Assembly (NCBI RefSeq): GCF_017875835.1 | Contig: NZ_JAGING010000001.1 | Coordinates: 62,001 to 126,000 of the forward strand | Length of the DNA stretch: 64,000 nucleotides | Source: Psychrobacter sp. PL19 | GTDB taxonomy: Bacteria > Pseudomonadota > Gammaproteobacteria > Pseudomonadales > Moraxellaceae | Direction: 5' to 3' | Part shown: positions 1 to 8,176 of the stretch, piece by piece | Numbering within the stretch: the first letter of the stretch is position 1 | Layout: the number at the start of each line of letters is the position of its first letter | Made by a program: the position numbers and the translations under genes | The notes under the pieces: model-generated | The model's input: the letters and a program-made list of their open reading frames with translations, nothing else | Databases searched by the model: none | Told to the model about the DNA's origin: nothing

Positions 1-164
1 AGCAACTTTGAAGGTTTGCGAATCATAGAGTCAAGCGCGCTTTAGCCCATTGCTATGGTCACAGTGCTTAACTGAACCCTAATTATAAACTACCACCCAT
101 AAAAAAGAGCCGCGCTATAAATAAATAGAGCGGCTCTTTTTTATGTTCACTTACTCAGTAGTGC
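1..164. other. Window-edge intergenic DNA
   Basis: Plus-strand frame 1 is open from the window edge to a TAG at 43-45 (about 14 codons), so this may be the last codons of a gene that starts outside the window. The piece is too short to identify. The rest holds only the terminator hairpin at 101-142. Confidence 0.3.
101..142. terminator. Bidirectional rho-independent terminator
   Basis: The stem AAAAAAGAGCCGC / GCGGCTCTTTTTT encloses an AT-rich loop of about 16 nt. It has an A-run on one side and a T-run on the other, so it can end transcripts arriving from either strand. It lies 22 bp beyond the stop of the minus-strand hydroxyisourate hydrolase gene. Confidence 0.85.
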
Positions 165-593
165 TTAGCTACCACGATAGGTGCTATAGCCGTATGGAGA
201 TAAAGTGATTGGTACATGGTAATGGTTATCACCTTTGACGTTAAAGTTCACTTCAACATAGGGGTAAAATGATTCCAAACCTTGATTACGGAAGTATGGC
301 GTGGTTTCAAAGATAAGCTTATAAGTACCGTCATTATCAATATTACCTTCGTTCGGTAAAAATTCACCGATACGACCATTTGCTCCAGTCTTCTGGGTAT
401 CTAACAACTTCCAACTGCCATTAATTTGCTGCTGCATCAAACGGACATTCACGTCTGGTGCAGGCTTGCCAGTGCTAATATCGAGAATATGGCTCGACAG
501 TTGATAAGCATCTTGGTCAGCAGCATAGCTGGCAGTCGCAGTCATGGCCAATGCGCCACCGAGTGCTGCTGCTTTCATTATATTCATTTTCAT
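165..593 (-). CDS. Periplasmic 5-hydroxyisourate hydrolase (transthyretin-like)
   Basis: Hydrolyses 5-hydroxyisourate, the product of urate oxidation, to OHCU in purine breakdown. The 142-residue protein starts with a signal peptide (hydrophobic stretch about 7-21, likely cleavage after SYA at residue 24), so it should act in the periplasm as the Salmonella-type enzymes do. The family signatures are present: His35 in SSHILD, Arg51, the HYHVP motif at 124-128 and the diagnostic C-terminal YRGS at 139-142, which separates the enzyme from true transthyretins. The start has a good Shine-Dalgarno sequence (AAAGGA). No urate oxidase or OHCU decarboxylase gene is next to it; the allantoin/hydantoin-type cassette about 10 kb away is the only other possible ureide function seen. 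Confidence 0.88.
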   Translation of the reverse strand: MKMNIMKAAALGGALAMTATASYAADQDAYQLSSHILDISTGKPAPDVNVRLMQQQINGSWKLLDTQKTGANGRIGEFLPNEGNIDNDGTYKLIFETTPYFRNQGLESFYPYVEVNFNVKGDNHYHVPITLSPYGYSTYRGS

Positions 594-793
594 AAAACGT
601 CCTTTAAATTAAAAAACAGTAAAACATACTGATTAACATTACTATAAAATCGTTAAGTTGACATCGATAATGGTCTTCAGCTGTGTAGTATAGATTATCA
701 AACCAATCTTACAATGAAGGAAATGTTAACTTATATAGCAAAAAGTATACTATATGTAGCAATGCTCAAATAAACACCATTTAAGTGATAAAA

Positions 794-828
794 AATAGCA
801 GGCAATTTTAAAAACTGCCTGCTATTAG
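794..828 (-). terminator. Terminator of serA
   Basis: The inverted repeat AATAGCAGGCA / TGCCTGCTATT has a short loop of about 13 nt. On the minus strand the stem is followed by a T-rich run, and it lies about 65 bp downstream of the serA stop. Confidence 0.75.
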
Positions 829-891
829 TTATGATACGAACTAGGGTTGCTGATACAGATCATTAGTTAAGGTTAACGCTTAAGCGCTAAT

Positions 892-2118
892 TTAAAACAA
901 AATACGTAAGCGAATAGTCTCTTCCACATCTTTAAGCTGATCAATAGCAGCATCGGAATCATGATAATCCACGTCCATCATCAAATAACCCACACCGCCT
1001 TCAGTCATCAAGCTTTGCGCTAAGACATTGATATGCGCCTCAGCGAATAAACGGTTAACTTGTGACAATACGCCTGGTACGTTTCTATGAATGTGTAGCA
1101 GACGATGAGTCCCTTCTTTAAACGGAATCGCAACTTCTGGGAAGTTCACCGCTGTGATGGTATCGCCTTGGTCAGAATATCTAACGAACTTCTCTGCTAC
1201 TTCAAAGCCGATATTGGCTTGTGCTTCTTGAGTTGAGCCCCCGATGTGCGGGGTCAAGATGACATTATCAAACTTACGTAGCGGGGATTCAAACTCTTGG
1301 TCAGCAGATTTTGGCTCTTTGGGAAAGACGTCAATTGCCGCGCCTAAGACTTGACCAGACTCAAGTACAGCCGCCAGATCATCAATATCAACACACGTAC
1401 CGCGTGCGGCATTGATAAAATAGCTGCCCTCTTTCATCTGCGCGAACTGCGCCGCTTTCATCATATAGCGAGTGCTGGCCACTTCAGGAACGTGTAACGT
1501 GACGATATCTGCTTGTGACAACAGCTCATCTAAACTACCGACTTGATAAGCGTTACCTAATGGTAGCTTGGTCACGACGTCATGATAAATAACTTTCATA
1601 CCGAAGCTTTCGGACAGTACCGACAGCTGTGAACCAATAGAACCATAACCGACGATACCGATCGTTTTGCCGCGCACTTCGTGAGCGTTTTTGGCAGACT
1701 TACCCCAACCACCGCGATGGACAGTGGCGTTCTTTTCAGGGATACCGCGATATAACATGATGGCTTCGGCTAATACTAGCTCAGCGACTGAACGAGTGTT
1801 TGAAAACGGGGCGTTAAAGACCGGAATACCGAACTCACGGGCCGCTTCCAAATCGACTTGGTTGGTACCAATACAGAAACAACCAATACCAATGAGCTTG
1901 TCAGCATGTTCAAGCACTTCACGGGTCAGCTGGGTACGTGAGCGGATACCAATAAAATGAGCGTCTTTAATCTTTTCGATCAGCTCATCTTGATCTAGCG
2001 CATGGCTGAGATTCTCGATATTATTGTAGCCCGCGTTTTTCAATATTTTTAGGGCATTTTCGTGTAAACCCTCAAGCAATAAAAACCGGATTTTATCTTT
2101 TTGTAATGATAACGCCAT
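892..2118 (-). CDS. serA: D-3-phosphoglycerate dehydrogenase
   Basis: Catalyses NAD-dependent oxidation of 3-phosphoglycerate, the first step of serine synthesis, in the cytoplasm. The 408-residue length matches the E. coli-type enzyme with one C-terminal ACT domain. The Rossmann motif GYGSIG is at 157-162, and the catalytic Arg239 (AARGT), Glu268 and His291 (HIGGST) are all present. The ACT domain (about 337-408, starting near RLLHIHRNVPGVL) is the usual serine-feedback module. An AGGGCAG ribosome-binding site precedes the ATG. It is divergent from an FAD-linked D-2-hydroxyacid dehydrogenase. In Pseudomonas stutzeri SerA reduces 2-oxoglutarate to D-2-hydroxyglutarate and a neighbouring dehydrogenase reoxidises it, so the pairing here is probably functional. 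Confidence 0.97.
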   Translation of the reverse strand: MALSLQKDKIRFLLLEGLHENALKILKNAGYNNIENLSHALDQDELIEKIKDAHFIGIRSRTQLTREVLEHADKLIGIGCFCIGTNQVDLEAAREFGIPVFNAPFSNTRSVAELVLAEAIMLYRGIPEKNATVHRGGWGKSAKNAHEVRGKTIGIVGYGSIGSQLSVLSESFGMKVIYHDVVTKLPLGNAYQVGSLDELLSQADIVTLHVPEVASTRYMMKAAQFAQMKEGSYFINAARGTCVDIDDLAAVLESGQVLGAAIDVFPKEPKSADQEFESPLRKFDNVILTPHIGGSTQEAQANIGFEVAEKFVRYSDQGDTITAVNFPEVAIPFKEGTHRLLHIHRNVPGVLSQVNRLFAEAHINVLAQSLMTEGGVGYLMMDVDYHDSDAAIDQLKDVEETIRLRILF

Positions 2119-2702
2119 TGAAATCTGCCCTATAACTATTTTATAAATAGTGTGCTATGAGTGAAATTGAACCTGAAACGAAAACAATTCGATCATCTTA
2201 CACAAAATTCAGCGCCGATGTTAGAGCGCAGGCCTAAATAAGTAGACCTAAATAAATAGTTACTATTTTATACTATGATAAACTCGCTGGTGATTATCCT
2301 ATGCCAAATAACAGCGAACAATGTGCTAATATTGACCTTAAACTACTTTATAACTCATGAGACCATTATAGCTATCAGCTATAATAACCGACCATAAAGC
2401 TCGGTTATTCTGCTTATAGAGAACAAAAAAATAGTGATGCGCTGATATTTTATTATCTATAGTTAAAATACCTTAAAAACGCGACAGTACTGCTGGTATA
2501 AGATTTTTGCAGCCTCTGTCTGCCTAGGCACAGCGAGCAAGAAAAACGCAAGCCACATACCAAACGCAGACCATGTATCCATATGGTTAGCGACATTGAC
2601 TCTGTAGCAGTATTATAGTCAATCAACTATAGCTGCCTTACTTATGAGCCGCTCTTACCTACTCCCTCATCTATTGTTTCAAATTAAAGAATCGAGACTA
2701 CT
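2119..2702. other. Divergent serA / D-2-hydroxyacid dehydrogenase intergenic region
   Basis: This 584-bp region must hold both promoters. It also contains a 9-bp inverted repeat (AATAACCGA at 2383-2391, TCGGTTATT at 2401-2409), a copy of the dispersed palindromic repeat (2458-2603) and an 18-bp palindrome at 2614-2631 that resembles two repeat ends joined. No clear -35/-10 pair was assigned. Confidence 0.6.
2458..2603 (+). repeat. Dispersed palindromic repeat, copy 1 (divergent right end)
   Basis: It starts with TATAGTTAAAATACC and carries the family core (CTGCTGGTATA, then GCAGCCTCTGTCTGC, then GGCACAGC and AGCAAGAAAAAC). The right end has drifted from the 138-bp consensus and is recognisable only by CATTGACT. 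Unlike most other copies it lies in a promoter-containing gap. Confidence 0.8.
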
Positions 2703-4166
2703 ATGACCGCATCAGAAGCCGTGACCGCATCAGAAACGCTGGTCGCTAATGCCAACATTGATACCGCTGCTGTCGACGCTATCTTAAGCACACTTATTAA
2801 TAACCATCACTTTGACGCCACCCAAATCAAAATGGATGCCAAAAGCTTAGAGCACTGGGGCAAGGATTGGACCAAACATTTTGCACCTGCTCCTGCTGCG
2901 ATTGTCTTCCCAAAAACCACCGAGCAAGTACAAGCATTAGTACTACTGGCCAATGAGCATAATGTGGTACTGACCCCAAGCGGTGGTCGGACGGGCTTGT
3001 CTGCGGGCGCAGTAGCGGCCAATGGCGAGATTGTAGTCAGCATGGATAAAATGAACCATATCGGTACCTTTTATCCTGCTGACCGATTGGTAGAAGTTGA
3101 AGCCGGGGTCGTGACCCAGCAGCTTCAACAGTTCGCTGAATCCAAAGACCTATATTATCCCGTCGATTTTGCCTCAGCAGGCTCAAGCCAAATGGGTGGT
3201 AATATCGGTACCAATGCAGGCGGTATCAAAGTCATCCGTTACGGTATGACCCGTCAATGGATTATGGGACTGACCGTGGTGACTGGTAAGGGCGATATCT
3301 TGAACCTCAACCGCGGTATGGTCAAAAATGCGACTGGTTATGATTTGCGTCAGCTGTTTATCGGTAGTGAAGGCACGCTCGGTCTAGTCACCCATGCACA
3401 GATTAAACTTGAGCGTCCACCGCAAGACTTGACGGTGATGGTACTGGGCATGGATAACTTTACCGATGTCATGAATGTGCTGTCTGCCTTTCAAGCTCAA
3501 ATTGACCTGACTGCCTTTGAGTTTTTTGACAGTATCGCCATTGATAAATTAATGGCGCACGGTCAAGTGCAAGAACCATTCGCCTCACGCACCAAGTTTT
3601 ACACCTTATTGGAGTTTGAGACGCCGTATGAGCCGATTATGGACAAGGCCATGGCGATATTCGAGCACTGTATGGAACAAGGCTGGGTGGTTGACGGGGT
3701 TATGAGTCAAAGTATCGCGCAAGCACGAGAGCTCTGGAAGCTACGCGAGTATATTTCAGAGACCATTTCGGCATTCACCCCCTATAAGAATGATGTCTCA
3801 GTGCTGATCAGTCACGTGCCTGATTTTATTGATGAGATTGATCATATTGTCAGCAGCAATTACCCTGACTTTGAAGTTTGTTGGTTCGGTCATATTGGCG
3901 ATGGTAATTTGCATCTGAACATTCTAAAACCCGAAAACATGGACAAAGACCAATTCTTTACAGAATGTCAGGTGGTCAATAAGTATGTGTTTGAGATCGT
4001 GCAAAAATATGGTGGCTCAGTATCAGCCGAGCATGGCGTGGGCATGACCAAAAAGCCCTATCTACACTATAGTCGCAGTGCGACCGAGATTGAGTACTTG
4101 AAGGAGATTAAAAAAGTCTTCGATCCTAATAATATTATGAACCGGGGTAAGATTTTTGACATGTAA
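2703..4166 (+). CDS. FAD-binding D-2-hydroxyglutarate dehydrogenase-type oxidoreductase
   Basis: A 487-residue member of the GlcD/D2HGDH/D-lactate dehydrogenase flavoprotein family. The N-terminal PCMH-type FAD domain runs from about 60 to 240, with GGRTGLSAGA at about 94-103. The C-terminal FAD-oxidase domain has HIGDGNLHLNI at about 397 and AEHGVG at about 441, both typical of the family. The substrate cannot be read from sequence alone: glycolate, D-lactate and D-2-hydroxyglutarate enzymes look alike. The divergent placement next to serA favours D-2-hydroxyglutarate, since this pair is known in Pseudomonas to recycle the 2-hydroxyglutarate that SerA makes. The ATG has only a weak ribosome-binding site (CGAGAC). 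Confidence 0.88.
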   Translation: MTASEAVTASETLVANANIDTAAVDAILSTLINNHHFDATQIKMDAKSLEHWGKDWTKHFAPAPAAIVFPKTTEQVQALVLLANEHNVVLTPSGGRTGLSAGAVAANGEIVVSMDKMNHIGTFYPADRLVEVEAGVVTQQLQQFAESKDLYYPVDFASAGSSQMGGNIGTNAGGIKVIRYGMTRQWIMGLTVVTGKGDILNLNRGMVKNATGYDLRQLFIGSEGTLGLVTHAQIKLERPPQDLTVMVLGMDNFTDVMNVLSAFQAQIDLTAFEFFDSIAIDKLMAHGQVQEPFASRTKFYTLLEFETPYEPIMDKAMAIFEHCMEQGWVVDGVMSQSIAQARELWKLREYISETISAFTPYKNDVSVLISHVPDFIDEIDHIVSSNYPDFEVCWFGHIGDGNLHLNILKPENMDKDQFFTECQVVNKYVFEIVQKYGGSVSAEHGVGMTKKPYLHYSRSATEIEYLKEIKKVFDPNNIMNRGKIFDM

Positions 4167-4183
4167 ATAACCTGTTAAACAAG

Positions 4184-4258
4184 TATAGTTAAAATACCTT
4201 AAAACGCGACGGTACTGCTGGTATAAGCTTTTTGCAGCTATAGATAGCTTAGCAAGCG
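4184..4258 (+). repeat. Dispersed palindromic repeat, truncated copy 2
   Basis: The first 55 or so bases match the family (TATAGTTAAAATACC, GCGACGGTACTGCTGGTATA, TTTTTGCAGC). The rest is short and divergent, keeping only an AGCAAG piece. It lies in the gap between the convergent dehydrogenase and BLUF genes and runs up to the BLUF stop codon at 4260-4262. Confidence 0.8.
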
Positions 4259-4259
4259 C

Positions 4260-4832
4260 TTATAAAAACAACAATAGCAAGGCCACGACAATCAGCAGAC
4301 TGAGAACCCCTTGAACAATCAAAAACGCTTGATGCGGGGCAGCAATATGACGAAACATATTACCTAACGCATTATAAGTAATACCAGCGACTTTAATGTG
4401 GGGCGGGGTATTCAGGGTATTAATGACTTGTAAGAACTGTTCAGCACGCTCAGGTGTCCAGCTGTGGGGGGTAAACGGTAAAAATGGTGATAACTGAGCA
4501 ACTTGTTGCTTAGTAGCAGGAGACCACAGCCAACGCTCTAAAAATAATAAGCGCATCCGCCAATCACGGAATGTGTGCTGATCGATCTCTTTTAATAATA
4601 ACACTTTGATATTTTTGTGGCGATTATCTAAAGAAATACGCCGTTGTAAGGCGATGACTTGTGCTTTATTACCCTCAATACACTGCAAGAAGTTGCCATT
4701 GCCATAACATAAAATACCCGTAATATCACGCTGCTGATTATAGGCGCTAGCACTCTTTTCTACTTGCTCGAACATTGACGCACTCATTCGTCCCTTTAGG
4801 GTCAGACTACTAATATAGACCAGTCGAATCAT
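4260..4832 (-). CDS. BLUF-domain blue-light sensor with C-terminal membrane segment
   Basis: The N-terminal BLUF domain (about 1-95) binds FAD and senses blue light. The residues that form the photoactive hydrogen-bond network are present: Tyr6 (LVYIS), Asn32 (YNQQRDITG) and Gln50 (NFLQCIEG). I start at 4832 (MIRLVYIS) because BLUF proteins begin there and AGAAGAG precedes it; an in-frame ATG at 4889 would add 19 residues. After the domain comes a helical region of about 75 residues without a recognised output domain. The last 20 or so residues are a nearly pure hydrophobic helix (LLIVVALLLLFL end), so the protein is probably tail-anchored. No partner such as an EAL, GGDEF or MerR-type gene is adjacent. 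The output is unknown. Confidence 0.85.
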   Translation of the reverse strand: MIRLVYISSLTLKGRMSASMFEQVEKSASAYNQQRDITGILCYGNGNFLQCIEGNKAQVIALQRRISLDNRHKNIKVLLLKEIDQHTFRDWRMRLLFLERWLWSPATKQQVAQLSPFLPFTPHSWTPERAEQFLQVINTLNTPPHIKVAGITYNALGNMFRHIAAPHQAFLIVQGVLSLLIVVALLLLFL

Positions 4833-5442
4833 TGCTGACTCTTCTATTTTTTCTAAAGTTTTGACCATATCAATATGATGTAGAGGCATAGTAAGATAAT
4901 CCTAGAAATAGCGGCAACATGCGACTCATAAACCCAGATAAATATAAGCAATAGCTTATATCCAAGACAATTAAGTTATCAACCATACAACGTTTATTAC
5001 TAAATCAGGGCATTGCAAAACTAGTGACATGGTTAGTCACTCACAAAATGGTAGCAAACGCTTACCACGTTACGCTTTTATTAATGGATGAGATTGTTAT
5101 GATAGCGTGCACAGTTGCCGCTTAATAAATTGGCTCGATTCGTCATGATAGACGTTTGCAATAACGGGCAGTTGCTCTATTACTCATTGTTGCTAACAAC
5201 CACAGAGCATATGGCTATCGGTTTATATTCATATTAACGGTGGTAATAGTCAATAGATTAAAAGATCATTGTTATTATTAAGGTATTGTAACGGTAACAG
5301 GTGATTATTGATATCAATTTTGACAGTTGTCTTAAGCCATTACGGAATAATTTAATATCTCAAAAATCATATCATGACTGGTAAAATAGCCTACTGTAAT
5401 ACCAGTAAATATAAAACCAGTCAGTACAAAAACAGGAATATC
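4833..5442. other. Divergent BLUF / GNAT-nitrilase intergenic region
   Basis: A stretch of about 600 bp. It includes a perfect TTGACA (5320-5325) that could be a -35 element for the rightward gene, though no good -10 is correctly spaced. It also holds the palindrome TTGATATCAA (5308-5317) and an imperfect dyad around 5049-5067 (TGGTAGC...CTTACCA). No gene or RNA is recognised. Confidence 0.4.
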
Positions 5443-7080
5443 ATGAGCAAAATAGAAAAAACCGATGACTTTCATCTTACGATTGCCGAAATTAAGAAAA
5501 AAGACTATCCCCAATTAAAAGTCTTAATGGATCGTGTTTATGCCAACTTAGGTGGTTCATGGTCAAAGACGACTATCCACACCTTAATTGACGCCTTTCC
5601 TGAAGGGCAAATTGCTTTGTTCGACCATGATCAGTTGATTGGGATTGTGCTGTCCATGCGGGTTGATTATGCGAAGTTTTCGAACCCCCATACTTATGAT
5701 GACTTAATTGGACAAAAAGAGATCATCAAAGACAATCCAAAAGGCGATGCTATTTATGGTTTGGACGCGCTGATTGATCCTGAATATCGTGGTTATCGTC
5801 TTGGTCGCCGGCTGTATGATGCCCGTAAAGAGCTGTGCCGACAGTTGAACTTCCGTGCCATTTTAGCCGGTGGCCGAATTCCTAATTATTACAATCATAA
5901 AGACCTAACGCCAGGCGAATATATTGATGCCGTTGAATCGCGTGAAATTCACGACTCAGCATTGTCTTTCCAGCTGTCTAATGGTTTTATTGTCAAACGT
6001 ATTCTGACCGCTTATTTACCTGATGACAAACAGTCTAAAGGCTTTGCGACCCTGCTTGAATGGTCTAATATTTATTACGATCCGCAGGATTATAAGCCCA
6101 ATACCCGTAAGTCTGAAGTTCGGATTGGCGGTATTCAATGGCAAATGCGTGAAGTCAAATCCCCTGAGGAACTACTACAACAAGTCGAATTCTTTGTCGA
6201 TGTGATGGCTGACTACAACTCTGATTTTGCTTGTCTGCCTGAGTTTTTTAATGCGCCATTGATGGGGCTATGCGAATCTACCGACCAAAACATTGCTATT
6301 CGCTTCTTAGCGGGTTATACCGAATGGTTTAAAAATGAAGTCTCGCATTTAGCGGTCACTTATAACGTCAACGTCATCGTAGGTTCTATGCCGTTGTTGG
6401 ATGAGGACGATACTTTATATAACGTCAGCTATCTATGCCGCCGTGATGGTACGGTTGAAGAGCAGCGTAAAATTCATATTACCCCGCATGAGCGTAGCGC
6501 GTGGGTCATTGAAGGCGGTGATAAAGTTCAAGTATTCGATACTGATGCCGGACGTATTGGGATTTTGGTTTGCTATGATATCGAATTCCCAGAGTTGTCA
6601 CGTCTGCTGGCGCTTGAGGATATGGATATTTTGTTTGTGCCGTTTTGGACCGATACCAAAAACGGCTATCTACGTGTGCGTCTCTGTGCCCAAGCCCGCG
6701 CCATCGAAAACGAGTGCTATGTGATGATTTGTGGTTCAGTGGGCAACTTGCCGCAAGTTGAAAGCCTAGATATTCAATACGCACAGTCCTCTGTCTTTTC
6801 GCCATCAGACTTTGCTTTTCCACACGATGCCATCATGGCCGAAACCACAGCCAATACTGAGATGATCTTCTTCTCTGATGTTAACCTTGATAAACTTACC
6901 CACGTTCGTAACGAAGGCTCAGTACATAACCTGCTCGATCGCCGTGACGATCTATATAGCTTGAAATGGAAGAAAAAAGCGCGCATTTCAGCCAGTCGAC
7001 TAACTGATGAAGAACGCCGTGAAAACTCAGGTAGCGTGCTAGAGGGCAATCCATTACAAGGACGGGCACAAAAGCCTTAA
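5443..7080 (+). CDS. GNAT acetyltransferase - carbon-nitrogen hydrolase fusion protein
   Basis: A 545-residue two-domain protein. Residues about 10-205 are a GNAT-type acetyltransferase domain (acetyl-CoA loop near EYRGYRLGRRLYDARKE). Residues about 230-520 are a nitrilase-superfamily amidohydrolase with its complete triad: Glu267 (CLPEFF), Lys343 (QRKIH) and Cys377 (LVCYDIEFPE). The fusion is a known bacterial family whose substrate is not established to my knowledge; the nitrilase half would hydrolyse an amide or nitrile. I start at the ATG at 5443 with an AGGA site 7-10 nt upstream; an ATG at 5374 would add 23 low-complexity residues. It is followed by a terminator, so it is probably a single-gene unit. 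Confidence 0.88.
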   Translation: MSKIEKTDDFHLTIAEIKKKDYPQLKVLMDRVYANLGGSWSKTTIHTLIDAFPEGQIALFDHDQLIGIVLSMRVDYAKFSNPHTYDDLIGQKEIIKDNPKGDAIYGLDALIDPEYRGYRLGRRLYDARKELCRQLNFRAILAGGRIPNYYNHKDLTPGEYIDAVESREIHDSALSFQLSNGFIVKRILTAYLPDDKQSKGFATLLEWSNIYYDPQDYKPNTRKSEVRIGGIQWQMREVKSPEELLQQVEFFVDVMADYNSDFACLPEFFNAPLMGLCESTDQNIAIRFLAGYTEWFKNEVSHLAVTYNVNVIVGSMPLLDEDDTLYNVSYLCRRDGTVEEQRKIHITPHERSAWVIEGGDKVQVFDTDAGRIGILVCYDIEFPELSRLLALEDMDILFVPFWTDTKNGYLRVRLCAQARAIENECYVMICGSVGNLPQVESLDIQYAQSSVFSPSDFAFPHDAIMAETTANTEMIFFSDVNLDKLTHVRNEGSVHNLLDRRDDLYSLKWKKKARISASRLTDEERRENSGSVLEGNPLQGRAQKP

Positions 7081-7146
7081 CTGTTAAAATCTTAGGTTTT
7101 ACAAATCGAATTCTCAAAGAAAACGATTTAATTAAAGATTTAATAA

Positions 7147-7176
7147 TACGGCTGACCATTCAGCCGTTTATTTTTG
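7147..7176 (+). terminator. Terminator of the GNAT-nitrilase gene
   Basis: The stem ACGGCTGA / TCAGCCGT with a 3-4 nt loop is followed by TTATTTTTG, about 65 bp after the stop codon. Confidence 0.8.
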
Positions 7177-7188
7177 TCTAAGAAATGA

Positions 7189-7839
7189 TTGATCCAACAC
7201 CATACACTCAAAAAAGCAGATGTTATGACTATTGATGCCAACGACGACAACGTTAATACTAGCCATGCTGATGTAACATTAAAAAAACCACCCCGTCCTC
7301 AAAAAGGACACAAAAAACCTCCTAACAAAAGCCCCCGACAAAAGCTGCTATCAGTGCTCAAAACGGTGCTGCTGTATGGCATGGTCTTTGTGGTAGTTTA
7401 TACCGCGATCAATTGGTGGCGGCAACCCGTCATGCCCGCCAACCCACAGTTACAGCTTACTGATTATCAAGGGCAGACTGTGGACTTAGCCCAGTTAAGT
7501 GCCGAAAAACCAACGCTGATATACTTTTGGGGAAGCTGGTGTCCGATATGCCGCACGACTTCTCCATCAGTAAATACCCTTGCGGCGCAAGGAAATTATC
7601 CAGTGGTAACTGTTGCCATAAAGTCAGGTACCGACCAGGAGCTACACCGCTATCTGAGCCAACATAGTTATAACTTTACGACCATCAATGATCAAAAAGG
7701 TGACATTTTCGCCGACTGGCAGGGACAAGTAACGCCATCATATGTGATATTAAAAGATGGCGAGATGACTCAAGGATTAACCGGTATCCAACCGTTATGG
7801 TCACTTAAATTACGACTTTGGTTTAGTTCACTTGGTTAA
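7189..7839 (+). CDS. Membrane-anchored thioredoxin-like protein (ScsD/TlpA type)
   Basis: A 216-residue protein with a basic, Pro/Lys-rich cytoplasmic head (about 1-55), one membrane helix (about 58-78, VLLYGMVFVVVYTAINWW) and a periplasmic thioredoxin fold. The active site is WCPIC in YFWGSWCPICRTTSPSV, and a cis-Pro lies in VTPSYVIL. The context after the Cys pair resembles ScsD, a suppressor-of-copper-sensitivity thiol protein, more than cytochrome-maturation DsbE; no scsB or ccm genes are nearby. An in-frame ATG at 7225 is an equally plausible start, as neither site has a strong ribosome-binding site. The likely role is periplasmic disulfide reduction or exchange. Confidence 0.82.
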   Translation: MIQHHTLKKADVMTIDANDDNVNTSHADVTLKKPPRPQKGHKKPPNKSPRQKLLSVLKTVLLYGMVFVVVYTAINWWRQPVMPANPQLQLTDYQGQTVDLAQLSAEKPTLIYFWGSWCPICRTTSPSVNTLAAQGNYPVVTVAIKSGTDQELHRYLSQHSYNFTTINDQKGDIFADWQGQVTPSYVILKDGEMTQGLTGIQPLWSLKLRLWFSSLG

Positions 7840-8176
7840 ACAGTAATAACTTTTACTGGCAATATTTTTAGCTTTAGTATTAGACACTTTGGCTGATAGC
7901 TTTTAAGCAATATCCTGATTGCATTGTCTGAAAACCTATGTAAACCTTAATAATCTCTATCAAAGAAGCGATAGAATTGATCGTTAACTGCCTGTTAATC
8001 AGTCTTAGTTAGTGACTGTTTTCTCATAAATATCGAATGGCATGAAACCATAAAAACAATCTGCTACATAGGCACTTCATCGACAATAACAACAGCAATG
8101 ACAATCATGCACAGTTAGCAGACTATTGGTTTTCTTCACGTTTTTATTGGTTTAACAACATAGCCAATTAAAAAGC
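7840..8176. other. Convergent intergenic gap, nothing recognised
   Basis: 337 bp between the 3' ends of the thioredoxin-like gene and ald. I see no convincing terminator, gene or repeat-family copy. A short motif with TATTGGTTTT and TTATTGGTTT is repeated near 8124-8154. Confidence 0.4.

Noticed and set aside
5049-5067. LacI-type operator
   Set aside because: The dyad has mismatches, and no LacI-family gene or sugar gene is nearby.
5308-5317. TTGATATCAA as a second FNR/ANR box
   Set aside because: The two half sites abut with no spacer; the consensus needs four bases between them.
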